Shown here piece after piece: positions 24,701 to 33,853 of a stretch of 48,996 nucleotides of DNA. Origin of the DNA: an uncultured archaeon. GTDB lineage: Archaea > Halobacteriota > Methanosarcinia > Methanosarcinales > Methanoperedenaceae. The stretch covers positions 1 through 48,996 of the forward strand of contig CABMCA010000100.1 of the NCBI GenBank assembly GCA_902384525.1, read 5' to 3'. The position numbers were made by a program, and so were the translations under genes. The number at the start of each line of letters is the position of its first letter. Position 1 is the first letter of the stretch. The notes beneath the pieces were generated by a model. The model was not told where the DNA came from. It ran no database searches and saw nothing but the letters and a program-made list of their open reading frames with translations.

Positions 24701-26290
24701 TTACTCATCCAGAATTGCTTCTGCAACGTCCCTGTATGCATTCATCACATACGGAATGCCTGAAACTTTTGATGCGTCTTCTGTCAATGCCATTATATCC
24801 TGGCGCCCGATAGTTGAAACATTGAACCTGCGCGAGCCTGCCATCAATTGCTGCAAGCCTGTCCTGAATTTTTGCGCATATGTGTAGATGCCAATTGCAC
24901 CGAGTGGAAGGTTCTTTATATCGTCACCGAAGCGGTCTGCAAGTTCTTCATAGCAAACGAAGATTTCTTCAGGCCTGCTTCCGAACTCGGAAACTGTCTT
25001 GGGGAGGTCGCCATTTTTAATCCACTGTCCGATATTCTTGCCTACGAATCCGGGGATCATGAGCGCTCTTCCCATACATACTGCCTTGAAGTATGGTGCG
25101 CCAATTGCAAGAGCCTTGTAAACGCCGTCTTCACTTGAGAAGCCGCCTGCCATTGCAAGGTCGGGTACTCTCATGCCTTTCTTGCTCATCTTTTCTGCGA
25201 ATTCATAGATAAGTGACTGGAGATAGAACGTCGGGATACCCCATTCTTCCATCATGGGCCATGGGCTCATGCCTGTTCCGCCAGGTGCGCCGTCTATTGT
25301 GAGCAGGTCGATCTTGGCTTCCGAGCAGTATTTAATTGCCATTGCAGCTTCAACCATGGAATAGGCGCCGGTCTTGAGTGTAACTCTCTTGAAACCAAGG
25401 TCACGCAGGCGGTCTACTTCGTCTAAAAATCCTTCTTTTGTGACAAATCCGAGCCTTGAATGTCTCTCGAATTCTTTTATTGCCCCGTCCTTATATGCGG
25501 CCTTTATTGCGTGGTCTTCAGGGTCGGGAGTGACGATATATCCGCGTTTCTTAAGTTCAACTGCGCGCTCGATGCTATTGACTTTGATTTCTCCGCCAAT
25601 GCATTTTGCGCCCTGTCCCCATTTCAACTCAATGGTATCAAGGTCATGTTTTGATGATACATATTCGGCAACACCGAGTCTTGTATCCTCAACATTCATC
25701 TGGACAAGGATTTCGCCAAAGCCTTCATTATATTTATTATAAGTTGTAATTCTTCGGTCCATCTCAGGTGAATTCTTGATCTTCCTGTTGCTGTCAAGAA
25801 CAAGTCCGGGATCGATACCGCATACGTTTTCACCGCATACAAGGGTGATTCCTGAGATCGCTGCGCCTGCTGCAAAGTGTTCCCAGTTCTTGCGTGCGAT
25901 CTCTGTTGAACCAAGCGCTCCTGTGAAGATCGGAAGTTTCATCCTTACTTTTTTATCCCAGCCATATTCGGTCTCGGTATTGACTCTCGGGAAAATAGCT
26001 GTATCAGGGTTTGGTTCTTCTCCATTCGGAAGTCCCCATGCCCCCACTGCATAGCCCTGTATGTTAAGATGTGAGTAATCTACCGGGTAGTTTTTGTCTG
26101 CTCCTGCTGTTATTGTTCCGAAAGGACCGGGATATATGACTTCTCGGCCTCTGAATGAGGATTTGAAGATTTCGCAATTCCCGCGGCATCCGTCAAGACA
26201 CCGTGTGCATATCCCTGACATCGGGGATACGCTCTTTGAGCGATTATATGTCTGCGTCGCTTCATTCGCATTTGGTTGTCTAAGATTCAT
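24701..26290 (-). CDS. Archaeal-type glutamate synthase, FMN-binding domain protein
   Basis: A 529-residue member of the glutamate-synthase FMN-binding family (GltB central/FMN domain as a stand-alone archaeal subunit), which forms glutamate from 2-oxoglutarate with ammonia delivered by other subunits. An N-terminal Cys cluster (CTRCLDGCRGNC) precedes the TIM barrel; IELKWGQGAKCIGGE, TIDGAPGGTGMSPWP and PDLAMAGGFSSEDGVYKALAIG are typical FMN/Fe-S site blocks. I prefer the ATG at 26290: GGAG lies nine bases upstream, inside a five-codon longer TTG-started version. Promoter with a GGAA-N6-TTCC site upstream implies nitrogen control. No gltD-like genes lie next to it. Confidence 0.9.
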   Translation of the reverse strand: MNLRQPNANEATQTYNRSKSVSPMSGICTRCLDGCRGNCEIFKSSFRGREVIYPGPFGTITAGADKNYPVDYSHLNIQGYAVGAWGLPNGEEPNPDTAIFPRVNTETEYGWDKKVRMKLPIFTGALGSTEIARKNWEHFAAGAAISGITLVCGENVCGIDPGLVLDSNRKIKNSPEMDRRITTYNKYNEGFGEILVQMNVEDTRLGVAEYVSSKHDLDTIELKWGQGAKCIGGEIKVNSIERAVELKKRGYIVTPDPEDHAIKAAYKDGAIKEFERHSRLGFVTKEGFLDEVDRLRDLGFKRVTLKTGAYSMVEAAMAIKYCSEAKIDLLTIDGAPGGTGMSPWPMMEEWGIPTFYLQSLIYEFAEKMSKKGMRVPDLAMAGGFSSEDGVYKALAIGAPYFKAVCMGRALMIPGFVGKNIGQWIKNGDLPKTVSEFGSRPEEIFVCYEELADRFGDDIKNLPLGAIGIYTYAQKFRTGLQQLMAGSRRFNVSTIGRQDIMALTEDASKVSGIPYVMNAYRDVAEAILDE

Positions 26291-26397
26291 GTTTTTTTTC
26301 TCCAAGTTGGTTTTTTGAAGATGACTCTATCAATAAGAGAGTTCTTCCACACATTGTAAACGTTGTTTCAGCGTTCTTTCAAAAAACGCCCGGAAGC

Positions 26398-26423
26398 GGA
26401 AGGGTGTTTCCTCTATTTAAATA
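26398..26423 (-). promoter_or_regulatory. Box A and candidate NrpR operator of the glutamate synthase gene
   Basis: On the minus strand a box A-like TATTTAAATA (26423-26414) is followed at once by GGAA-N6-TTCC (26398-26411). NrpR, the nitrogen repressor of methanogens, binds operators of this form (GGAA-N6-TTCC in Methanococcus). The site would overlap the start of transcription and leave a leader of about 100 bases before the ATG at 26290. Confidence 0.55.
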
Positions 26424-26451
26424 TTGCGAGATAATCTTGGAGATTTTTTTA

Positions 26452-26714
26452 TGGTGGTTACCAATTCATGAGTTTTCCTTATAAATTTAACTATTTTTAA
26501 GACTTGCATAATGCAACTTTTTTGTATAAAGTTTGTAGAAGCTGGTAACCGATTGGATTTAAAAATTGGAAAATGCACTGGAACAGATAGTACTCCAATC
26601 AAGACACACAACGATCCTTGCAGCATGGAATAAAAGAAAATCTTTCTTCTTGCATATCTCACATAGGATGTAAAAAATCTACCAATGGTTTCAAGGGGGT
26701 CTTGGTAACCACCA
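26452..26714. repeat. 13-bp inverted repeat bounding a 263-bp gene-free stretch
   Basis: TGGTGGTTACCAA (26452-26464) is repeated in inverted form at 26702-26714. The interval has no convincing gene; a leftward 81-residue frame (26417-26662) shows no protein character. It could be a miniature inverted-repeat element or the ends of a decayed mobile element. The gene-free stretch as a whole is 26306-26740. Confidence 0.4.
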
Positions 26715-26740
26715 CATTAATAGCAATTGCAAAGAATTAT

Positions 26741-26876
26741 ATGTCACATTCCGCCCCTTTTCGGACGGAAATCGTTGCCCGAATCGAGGAGCAAAAATTG
26801 GTCGATGCGAATAAGAAGCTGATTGAGCTTTTTCGATGGGAAGATAAAGGCGAAGATTGCGGAGGTGTGGGGCTAA
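26741..26876 (+). pseudogene. Remnant of a restriction-system specificity protein C-terminus
   Basis: The translated 26741-26829 reads FRTEIVARIEEQKLVDANKK, a stock C-terminal sequence of HsdS and type IIG/I methylase-specificity proteins. The natural continuation, LIELF-DGKIKAKIAEVWG-stop, is found in the next frame; removing one T from the run at 26829-26833 joins them, ending in TAA at 26874-26876. Only about 45 codons remain, with no recognition or methylase domain upstream. Confidence 0.7.
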
Positions 26877-26924
26877 TCAACAAACGCACCATCAAATCGT
26901 TTCCGGTATTTGCTGCCATCTCCC

Positions 26925-27987
26925 TTAATATAATTTTTGATATTCGATGAATCCACCAACATGCTTTGCCAGGTATATTGCATCCACAAGGGTCAATTTA
27001 CCATTGCCATTTGTATCGCCAGTGAATGTCTGGCTAGAACTAATAATGGAGTATGTAGCTGTGGTTATGGTGCTTGGTGTAAAGCCAGTTTTCCATGCTC
27101 TGGCTTTTAAAGTGGTAGTTGAGGAAATAGGGATCGCAGATGTGTATATCCGGGAGGTTTCAGAGGGTGTTATTCCATCAGTAGTATAGCGAATTGTTGC
27201 GCCTGCGGTACCTGTAGAGATAACAATATTTTTAGAGTTTGAATAGGTGCCAGGTGAAGGAGAGAATGTTGGAGGTGAAACGATTGTTGACGGGGTTTTT
27301 GACGGACCGCACAACGAGGATACTGGAAGGTTATGCAAACCTTCATAAACTGTTTTTCCATCCACTATTTTATATGTCCACGCATATGCAAATATCATTT
27401 CCGCATTACCGCCGTATTCACAAGATTTTTCAACTTGCTGAAGAACCGCTGGGTTTGAATTGGGAAATGTTGTGCTAGAAGTAATATCTGATACCGGTAC
27501 AATAGGAATGTCATCTACTTCGTTTCGCTCTATCGAGACCAGCTTTCAAACTACTTGAAGACATTCCAACTGTCACTGCATACCAATCGAGTAAATAGTG
27601 ATCGGACATATACCTTGCATCGAATCCGTGTAGTGGTCTATAACCATTTGGTCCATTTGCTGAGAACAGCAAATTTGGGTTTGATTTGTTTGTATCGACA
27701 TAATGGCTCAATTTTGTAAAAAATTCATTGAAAACATCACGTTCTACGTCGTATATCTTTGCATAGGTCGGGCATTTGATATGATCTGTACCTACCATCG
27801 AACTGCCTCTACATAAAGGATATGCGAAATCGTTCTTGCCACTGATGTCGTAGCCGTTGAATTTTGCTTTGACCCTGACAACTATTTCCGGAGAATATGA
27901 TGCTGTCACATAGAACGGTTCTTCAATGTGGATTCCATCTAATGTAGGATAGTGTTTAGCAATAAATCCTATTAGATTGACTTCCAA
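26925..27987 (-). pseudogene. Frameshifted surface protein with chitobiase-C-like and dockerin-like domains
   Basis: Two leftward frames join into one protein. The upstream one (from 27987, TTG) reads HYPTLDGIHIEEPFYVTASY and later HYLLDWYAVTVGMSSSS, resembling the end of a glycoside-hydrolase-like TIM-barrel; it has no signal peptide or ATG. At about 27530 a one-base shift leads to LVSIERNEVDDIPIVP and on into a chitobiase/hexosaminidase C-terminal-like domain (TFSPSPGTYSNSKNIVIS, ATIRYTTDGITPS) and a dockerin-like calcium loop (GDTNGNGKLTLVDAIYLAKH). It is probably a 5'-truncated, frameshifted remnant of an extracellular protein. It starts 20 bases after the stop of the hydrolase gene. Confidence 0.7.
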
Positions 27988-28007
27988 AACGAATGAGATA
28001 TTTTCAA

Positions 28008-28988
28008 TTACCTTGCAACCGCTTTATCCCCGGTCACATTTATTGTAAGTGAACCGAAGCTGGCCCCGGCTCTTCTGAATATTCCCGATATACCCCTCAT
28101 TTCTGCTTTCTGGACAGGGTCATAATATTCCAGAGACCATGTTTCATTATTGTAAGATGCGTTAACAGCCACCGAATGCGCCCTCCACCTGAACATTTTT
28201 AGCTGCGGAAGTTCATCAGCAAGATGAAGCGCATTATCAAGACCGTCTCCTCCTGAGATCACATTCAAACGCGGAAAAGTATCATTGTATTGTGATGTTC
28301 CCTTCAAACCATTATATTCGTATATTTCTATTTTCGTACTCTCTTCTTTCTGTGCATACCAGTCGAAGGGATCCATGGTGGGAAAGGATTTAATCGAAAA
28401 ATCATGAAAAAATTGTTCTGCGCTGCTTTTTTCTGCAAACCGCAGGGCGCCCAATCCACCTGAAATGAGAAGTAAAATTATCAGGAATTTTGTGATCGTC
28501 CTGGTCTGGAAAGGCTTCCTGAATAAATATATTACCATTATCAAGCTGACTATTGTTAGATATATGTCCGTATAAAAGAACAATTCGGTAGAATATCTTG
28601 TTGCATCAAACGGGTAAAATAGCGGTACACCTCCTGATGTTGAATAATCAAGGATCAGATGGATAATGACACCTGCAAAAGCATAAACGATGTTTCGGCG
28701 CGAGAAAACCGGTTCAAAATGGATATACTTTTGCAATATTTTCTTAATAGCATTACTGGAAGCAAGATATAATATAATTACCCCGGTGAAAAATCCGAAA
28801 AAAAACGAATGAGTTATACCTCGATGTGTGATCAGGAAAAAAGTAGGATAGAGGTATTGTATCAACAAAAGAAAAATATCAAAATCCGGGGCAATGCCAC
28901 CGATAACAAAAGCTGTAATTTCCTCTTTCTTTTTTTTGAAATAATTCCCGAGCAGATATGGAAATAGCGCATGAGTGAATAGATCCAT
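28008..28988 (-). CDS. Membrane-bound metal-dependent hydrolase (YdjM/DUF457-like)
   Basis: A 326-residue membrane protein of the YdjM family. The N-terminal metal-binding motifs are MDLFTHALFPYLLG, GGIAPDFDIF and HRGITHSFFFG, with a further His in AGVIIHLILDY; about five membrane segments lie between residues 30 and 190. The C-terminal third is hydrophilic and probably faces outside. Substrate unknown. The ATG lies inside the stop of the MFS gene (TAATG), so the two are translationally coupled. Confidence 0.87.
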   Translation of the reverse strand: MDLFTHALFPYLLGNYFKKKKEEITAFVIGGIAPDFDIFLLLIQYLYPTFFLITHRGITHSFFFGFFTGVIILYLASSNAIKKILQKYIHFEPVFSRRNIVYAFAGVIIHLILDYSTSGGVPLFYPFDATRYSTELFFYTDIYLTIVSLIMVIYLFRKPFQTRTITKFLIILLLISGGLGALRFAEKSSAEQFFHDFSIKSFPTMDPFDWYAQKEESTKIEIYEYNGLKGTSQYNDTFPRLNVISGGDGLDNALHLADELPQLKMFRWRAHSVAVNASYNNETWSLEYYDPVQKAEMRGISGIFRRAGASFGSLTINVTGDKAVAR

Positions 28989-30136
28989 TACATCTGCCTC
29001 GAAGCTTTTCCAGTACTGGCTATTAAAAAAATCGCACCTATTAACACTATCAGACCGCTGAGTGTGTACATGATCTGGAAACCATAGTATTGCAGGACTA
29101 AACCCAGAATAATAGAACCAGCCCCTATTCCAAGGTCAAAAGCTGCGGTAAATGTACCCATGGCAGCGCCGCGGCCCTTGTCACTCACCTTGTCAACAAG
29201 ATATGCCATAAGCGACGGATGCACAAGCCCAAAACCAAGACCGTAAAGAAGCGCCGCTATAAGGAAACTTTCAAGTCCGCTTGCTGTCGATAAAACCCAG
29301 AGACCTGCGGCAATAAGAACCATCCCTGGTATTATTACATATTTTCTCCCTTTTATATCTGATAGTTTACCCGCAAGCGCCCTTACAAGAATGAGAGTCA
29401 CTGCAAACACTGTAAAAAAAATACCCGGGTTTGCTATTCCCTGTTTCTGGGCAAAAAGAGAAAGAAACGAAACTATTGAACCATAAGTTAATGAGACTGT
29501 GAACATAAGGGCCGATGGAAATAACGCTTCCCTGCTGAAAAGAGGAGTTTTCGGATGCACAACCATGGTTTCAGATATCGGAAGTGCAAGGAGCAAAGAA
29601 ACAAGTGAAATCCCTGCGCCTATTGAAAAAAGAATGGAAAAATCATATGCCTGGAGCAGTATCATGCTCAATGCAGGGCCTATCGCCATCGCGACATTGG
29701 AGGCCATTCCAAATACACCCATGGCCTCGCCTCTTCTGTTTGGAGGAGCGATATCAGCTATAAGAGTGGTTGCTGCGGTTGTTGCGGCGCCCCAGCCGAC
29801 ACCATGAAGCACCCTGAGGACAAGCAAAGAAGTAACACTTTTTGTATAATCATAAAGGAGCATGGATATCAGGAACACAAGGATGCCGGATATAAGGATG
29901 ATTTTCCTGCCCCGCCTGTCAACCTCCTGTCCTATGAACGGTCGAAGTGCTACCGCCGAGATGGTAAAAACGCCTATGATCAATCCGATTTCGGATTCAG
30001 TGCCGCCAATTTTCTGAATGTAAATTGGAAGCGTGATAAGAAGGAAATAAAAACTTGCGAAGAGGGTAAAAGTTGAAAGGCTTGTAAGGACAAAGTCCCT
30101 TGAGAAGAGTGTTTCGTTTTTCGCCGTTTTTTGCAT
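28988..30136 (-). CDS. Major facilitator superfamily transporter
   Basis: A 382-residue twelve-helix MFS transporter, probably a drug or metabolite exporter. The loop 2-3 motif appears as GQEVDRRGRKIIL (residues about 70-82) and its second-half copy as GKLSDIKGRKYVI. Helix 5 has GMASNVAMAIGPALS-like motif C. I chose ATG 30136 because the box A-like TTTTTATATA lies at 30163-30172, leaving a leaderless mRNA; an ATG at 30160 would overlap the promoter region. Overlaps the YdjM-like gene. Confidence 0.87.
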   Translation of the reverse strand: MQKTAKNETLFSRDFVLTSLSTFTLFASFYFLLITLPIYIQKIGGTESEIGLIIGVFTISAVALRPFIGQEVDRRGRKIILISGILVFLISMLLYDYTKSVTSLLVLRVLHGVGWGAATTAATTLIADIAPPNRRGEAMGVFGMASNVAMAIGPALSMILLQAYDFSILFSIGAGISLVSLLLALPISETMVVHPKTPLFSREALFPSALMFTVSLTYGSIVSFLSLFAQKQGIANPGIFFTVFAVTLILVRALAGKLSDIKGRKYVIIPGMVLIAAGLWVLSTASGLESFLIAALLYGLGFGLVHPSLMAYLVDKVSDKGRGAAMGTFTAAFDLGIGAGSIILGLVLQYYGFQIMYTLSGLIVLIGAIFLIASTGKASRQM

Positions 30137-30204
30137 GTAATATTCTTTAATGAAATTCATATATAAAAAATCATGACATTTTACACATATTTATTTTTCA
30201 AATT

Positions 30205-31176
30205 TCAAACTTTGAATCCCAGAATAAGCTGCTTTCCCTTTTTTGCAAGGTCAATAACTTCAACCCCCTGGAATCCTCCGTCTGTTAGCCATTCACGATA
30301 TTGCGCTTCAGACCAGGCATTTCCTTCTTCTGAGTTCGCAAGCATATTTACTGCAAAAATCTCAGCGTGTGGGCTTCTTCCACGTACGAAATCCTCTATT
30401 GCTATCATTCCTTTCTTATTCAGTAAATTATAAACATGCCTGATAAGTTTCCTGTTATTGTTTTCAGAATAAATATGGCAAATATTTCCCATGAAAACAA
30501 TATCAAATTTTTCGTTGAAAACATTTTCAATATCTTGTGTGAAATCCCCTTTTACAAGGGTAAGACTCTCTATCTGGCTCAGGTTGAACGTAGTACTGAC
30601 ATAATCGATTACTTCCTCCGTGTCAAAAAGAACTGCTTTTAGTCCCCTTTCAACAAAAGCTCTTGAATATTTTCCAGGGCCTCCGCCAAGGTCAAGCACA
30701 TTCTTCGCGTCTTTTTTCCTTATCATGATCTGGCTTACTGCCTCCTCTGCTATCGTATCCGGCCTTGATGCCATAGCGTGCATGAAAACCGGGATATCGC
30801 GGGGAACCGGTTCTCTTTCCGGCCTTTCTCCCCTGATAATTTCAGGAAGCGCAAGCCATGATTTCAATATATTCATAAGATGCGGCAGATAACCCCCTAC
30901 GTATTCTTCACCGTGCAGAAGGAAAAGAGGACGGGCTTTATCTGCAATTATATACCTGTCATGTGATTTATCAACATATCCCATGGAACACAGGGCCTCA
31001 AGCACGATGAAAAGTGCCCTTTCATCCGCTTTGAGTTCTTCATTAAGGGTGGCGATATCCTTTTCCGTACCAAGAGCCTGGAATATTCCTGCCTTCAGGG
31101 CAGAACCAAGCAGCACAAGCTTATTTGCATCATCTCCTGCTTTTTCGATATCCAATTCCTCTTTTGAATTCCACAT
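30205..31176 (-). CDS. SAM-dependent O-methyltransferase-like protein
   Basis: A 323-residue methyltransferase of the O-methyltransferase family 2 plan: an N-terminal winged-helix dimerisation domain (residues about 15-90, with ALCSMGYVDKSHDRYII) and a C-terminal Rossmann domain. SAM motif I is VLDLGGGPGKYSRAF, motif II VLFDTEEV, motif IV/post-I IVFMGNICHIYSENN and FVRGRSPHAEIFAVNML. Relatives methylate small hydroxylated aromatic compounds or tetrapyrroles; the substrate is not inferable here. GGGGA precedes the ATG. It has its own promoter region of about 95 bases upstream. Confidence 0.85.
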   Translation of the reverse strand: MWNSKEELDIEKAGDDANKLVLLGSALKAGIFQALGTEKDIATLNEELKADERALFIVLEALCSMGYVDKSHDRYIIADKARPLFLLHGEEYVGGYLPHLMNILKSWLALPEIIRGERPEREPVPRDIPVFMHAMASRPDTIAEEAVSQIMIRKKDAKNVLDLGGGPGKYSRAFVERGLKAVLFDTEEVIDYVSTTFNLSQIESLTLVKGDFTQDIENVFNEKFDIVFMGNICHIYSENNNRKLIRHVYNLLNKKGMIAIEDFVRGRSPHAEIFAVNMLANSEEGNAWSEAQYREWLTDGGFQGVEVIDLAKKGKQLILGFKV

Positions 31177-31272
31177 TGAGATTCCCCATTTTCTTAATTA
31201 TTGAAGAATATATTGTTAGATTGGATATAAAAATTTATTTAAAAGCTTCCAGCTATAAACGAAAATCTCCTT

Positions 31273-32571
31273 TCACAAAAAATACAATATCACAGGAAGC
31301 ATTATGACCCCCATTGCATTTATCTTCCTGATCTTCGCATACGATGCTATCATTCCAACAGGCGTGGATATTAAAAATATGATAAACCCGAACCAGCCTG
31401 TGAACATAAAGACCATAATTGATAATCCCGCTAACACAGTTGCACACAATTTAGAATAATTGATCCTTGAAAGGAATCCCGAAATCCTGTCACCAAGATA
31501 GATCGTAGTAAAATATGAAATTGCAGAAACAAGGATTATGACGATAAGCAAAAGAATAATTATTGAATAATCCCATTCACTGACTTTCACCAGCTGGTCG
31601 ATAGCGACCATTGCACCGCTTCTTGCTTTTCCAATAATGAATAGAGCGATCAGGCTGAAAATAGCATTGGCGGTATTAGCGCTGCTTATTGAAACCATGA
31701 ATTCCTTTGATGACATGCTATCTTTTTCTTCACGGACAATGAGCCTTGCAAGAAGCGTACCGACAGCTGATGATACACCCGGAAGCCATGCCACAAAAGA
31801 TCCTGCCGCAGTCCCGGTCACCATTCCCCTGATAATCCTTTTTTTAGGAAGCACGAACATGCAGTTCTTTTGCTGCGGCGGCAATTCGGATTTTGTCATG
31901 AGGCTAATAACAAGCATGGAAGCGCCGAACAATCCCGAAAGCAGGGGCAGGAGAATTGAGGGTTCACCGAATTTAACGAGGGGCTGCATCAATACTGTAT
32001 TGTCAAATGCAAATATACCAAGGAACCCTGAAATGAAAAAAAGGAGAATTGCATAAAACTTGAATTTAAGATGCACAAGTGACCCCTGCCCTTCCACATA
32101 TTCCCCATTTTCTGTGGCTATCATCAATACTACAATCAAAACGAGGATCCACCCGATGTATGCATTGATCATTCCATATATTTTCAAAAAGAAAAAAGCC
32201 ATCGGGATCGCCATTATCAAAGATACAATGACCGCTCCGGCGCTTCCGATAGCGGAAAGGCGTATTGCCTCAGCGCCCCTTCCCTCCATGAGGAGCACAT
32301 GACCAGGGAGCACAGCGAGGGCGGTATCCGCTTCAGGCGCGCCCAGGAAAATTGAGGGAATTATATCAAGAAAGGTGTGCGCTATCGAATTTGAAAGTAT
32401 TATCACCGCAATGTAGAATGGAGGAAAACCGATCCCTGAAAGAAAAGGCGATATCGCAACAAGTATTAAGGCGAAATTATTTACATGTATCCCCGGGGTA
32501 AGGCCTGTTATGATACCGAGCAGGAAGCCGAACATTATTGATATTATCAGGATTGTCAGGGAGATGTCCAT
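31273..32571 (-). CDS. TctA-family membrane permease (archaeal)
   Basis: A 432-residue TctA-like (PF01970) permease with about eleven hydrophobic segments. The family motif near the start is ITGLTPGIHVNN, followed by IPSIFLGAPEADTALAVLPGH; a second, inverted copy appears at GSFVAWLPGVSSAVGTLLA. In bacteria TctA works with TctB and a binding protein TctC for tricarboxylates; no such partners lie here, and archaeal single-subunit members have unknown substrate. AGGAG lies six bases before the ATG at 32571. Divergent from hemD, with 63 bases between the two starts. Confidence 0.85.
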   Translation of the reverse strand: MDISLTILIISIMFGFLLGIITGLTPGIHVNNFALILVAISPFLSGIGFPPFYIAVIILSNSIAHTFLDIIPSIFLGAPEADTALAVLPGHVLLMEGRGAEAIRLSAIGSAGAVIVSLIMAIPMAFFFLKIYGMINAYIGWILVLIVVLMIATENGEYVEGQGSLVHLKFKFYAILLFFISGFLGIFAFDNTVLMQPLVKFGEPSILLPLLSGLFGASMLVISLMTKSELPPQQKNCMFVLPKKRIIRGMVTGTAAGSFVAWLPGVSSAVGTLLARLIVREEKDSMSSKEFMVSISSANTANAIFSLIALFIIGKARSGAMVAIDQLVKVSEWDYSIIILLLIVIILVSAISYFTTIYLGDRISGFLSRINYSKLCATVLAGLSIMVFMFTGWFGFIIFLISTPVGMIASYAKIRKINAMGVIMLPVILYFL

Positions 32572-32634
32572 GGATTTCTCCTGAAAGCATCTCATAAACA
32601 AAAGGGTTATGTTTTCAAATGTGATTTTAGCCTT

Positions 32635-33333
32635 GTGAAAATCGCAGTAACTAAACTTGAAGAAAAATCCGAAGGTGTCCATGAACTATTCAGGAGCTAT
32701 GGCCATGAAGCAGTAATAGTATCAACGATGCTTGCGGCTGACCCATCCGACCCGGAGCCGCTTTTAAGATTATGCCAGATGATCTCAGAACAAAAGATAG
32801 ATATTCTTATTTTCACAAGTTCACTTGGCGTTGAAAAAGTTCTCGATAAGGTAAAGCCGGAAAAAAAAGTAAGGATCGTAAGCGTGGGGCCAAAAACTGC
32901 AAAGAAAGTGGAAGAATACGGATTGAAAAGCGAAGTCATTGAAAAATTCTCCTCAGAGAACTTCGCTGATCATCTGAATGAGATAAAAGGCAAGACGATA
33001 GGGATCGCCCGCGCCGAAGTTCCGAATCCTGAATTGATAGGATCATTGCAATCAAAGGGCGCTATTATCATCGAAGCCCCAGCGTATCGGTTGGAGCCGG
33101 CCGGGAACAGTATTCTGGAAGTATTAAATGATGTTGATGCTGTGATTTTCACAAGCGCAAAATCCTTTGATCTTTCAGGTTTCAAACCTGAAAATGCGAA
33201 AAAAATCAGATCAATTGCGATCGGACCAAAAACTGCTGATGCTATGAGGAAAGCCGGAATATATCCTGATTTTGTGGGAAATGGGACGTTAGAGGATTGT
33301 CTATCTTCATTTGATAGATATAGATCTCATTAA
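32635..33333 (+). CDS. hemD: Uroporphyrinogen-III synthase
   Basis: A 232-residue HemD, which closes and inverts ring D of hydroxymethylbilane to make uroporphyrinogen III, the branch point to sirohaem, F430 and corrinoids. Two Rossmann-like halves are visible: IAVTKLEEKSEGV, ILIFTSSLGVEKVLD, VSVGPKTAKKVEEYG, then IGIARAE, AVIFTSAKSFDLSGF and IAIGPKTADAMRKAG. Starts with GTG at 32635. No ribosome site is seen, so the mRNA may be leaderless. 520 bases upstream of a CbiA-type amidotransferase, so a tetrapyrrole context is likely. Confidence 0.93.
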   Translation: MKIAVTKLEEKSEGVHELFRSYGHEAVIVSTMLAADPSDPEPLLRLCQMISEQKIDILIFTSSLGVEKVLDKVKPEKKVRIVSVGPKTAKKVEEYGLKSEVIEKFSSENFADHLNEIKGKTIGIARAEVPNPELIGSLQSKGAIIIEAPAYRLEPAGNSILEVLNDVDAVIFTSAKSFDLSGFKPENAKKIRSIAIGPKTADAMRKAGIYPDFVGNGTLEDCLSSFDRYRSH

Positions 33334-33418
33334 TACGGTTCAGAGAACAAGAGATATAATTACCTTTATTTTAGCTTCATCAAAAAGTCTTTATAAGATA
33401 AATCTAAAATATAAGATT

Positions 33419-33492
33419 AGCCCTTGCAGTAAGGGATACCCACCACTTCCCTTACCCACCTATTTTTTCTTGCCTGCAAGGGCTTCTTTTTT
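33419..33492 (+). ncRNA. Nested hairpin with switch-like alternating pairing and T tract
   Basis: An outer perfect 11-bp stem (AGCCCTTGCAG 33419-33429 with CTGCAAGGGCT 33474-33484) encloses an 8-bp inner stem (GTAAGGGA 33429-33436 with TCCCTTAC 33448-33455), followed by a T-rich tract 33485-33492. CCCTT and AAGGG alternate four times, so other foldings compete. It could be the terminator of hemD, an attenuator-like element or a small RNA; the rest of the 520-base gap 33334-33853 has no gene that I can support. Confidence 0.5.
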
Positions 33493-33689
33493 ATTTATCA
33501 TTAAAATGCTTTTTCCCCAACATTACCCTAGTGCGTGTACCGGAAAATAATGAGAGACAGGCATCCACGCTGATACATCCAGGCCGAGCCAGCGCTAAAG
33601 CGGAAGGGGAAATTCCATTAATCGCTTTATCTTTTTCTGCATCTTGTCAAAAACCAGTTGAGCAATCATTTCATTAAAGCAGTTCTTCC

Positions 33690-33717
33690 GAGAGTATATT
33701 TTATATACTCTCTTTTT
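33690..33717 (+). terminator. Hairpin followed by T run, upstream of cbiA/cfbB
   Basis: GAGAGTATA (33690-33698) and TATACTCTC (33704-33712) form a 9-bp stem with a five-base loop, followed by TTTTT. It may instead be a palindromic operator for the gene at 33854. Confidence 0.45.
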
Positions 33718-33853
33718 ATAATGATATTAGTTTTCTTTCAAAAATATTTTCCCCTTCTTCTTATCAAAGAATAGATTGTCTGGAACTCTACCTTGTGATC
33801 TATGAAATATCCAACGAACTTTATATTCTTTTGACTCATATCCTTTGAAAATC

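Noticed and set aside
26417-26662. Leftward 81-residue frame upstream of the glutamate synthase gene
   Set aside because: No ribosome site, unusual composition, and it overlaps the promoter and the inverted repeat; treated as chance.
33311-33550. Rightward 79-residue frame after hemD
   Set aside because: It runs through the nested hairpin, has no protein-like character and no start signals.
33550-33660. Possible C/D box or other small RNA in the hemD to cbiA gap
   Set aside because: A CTGA box can be found but no matching C box; not supported.
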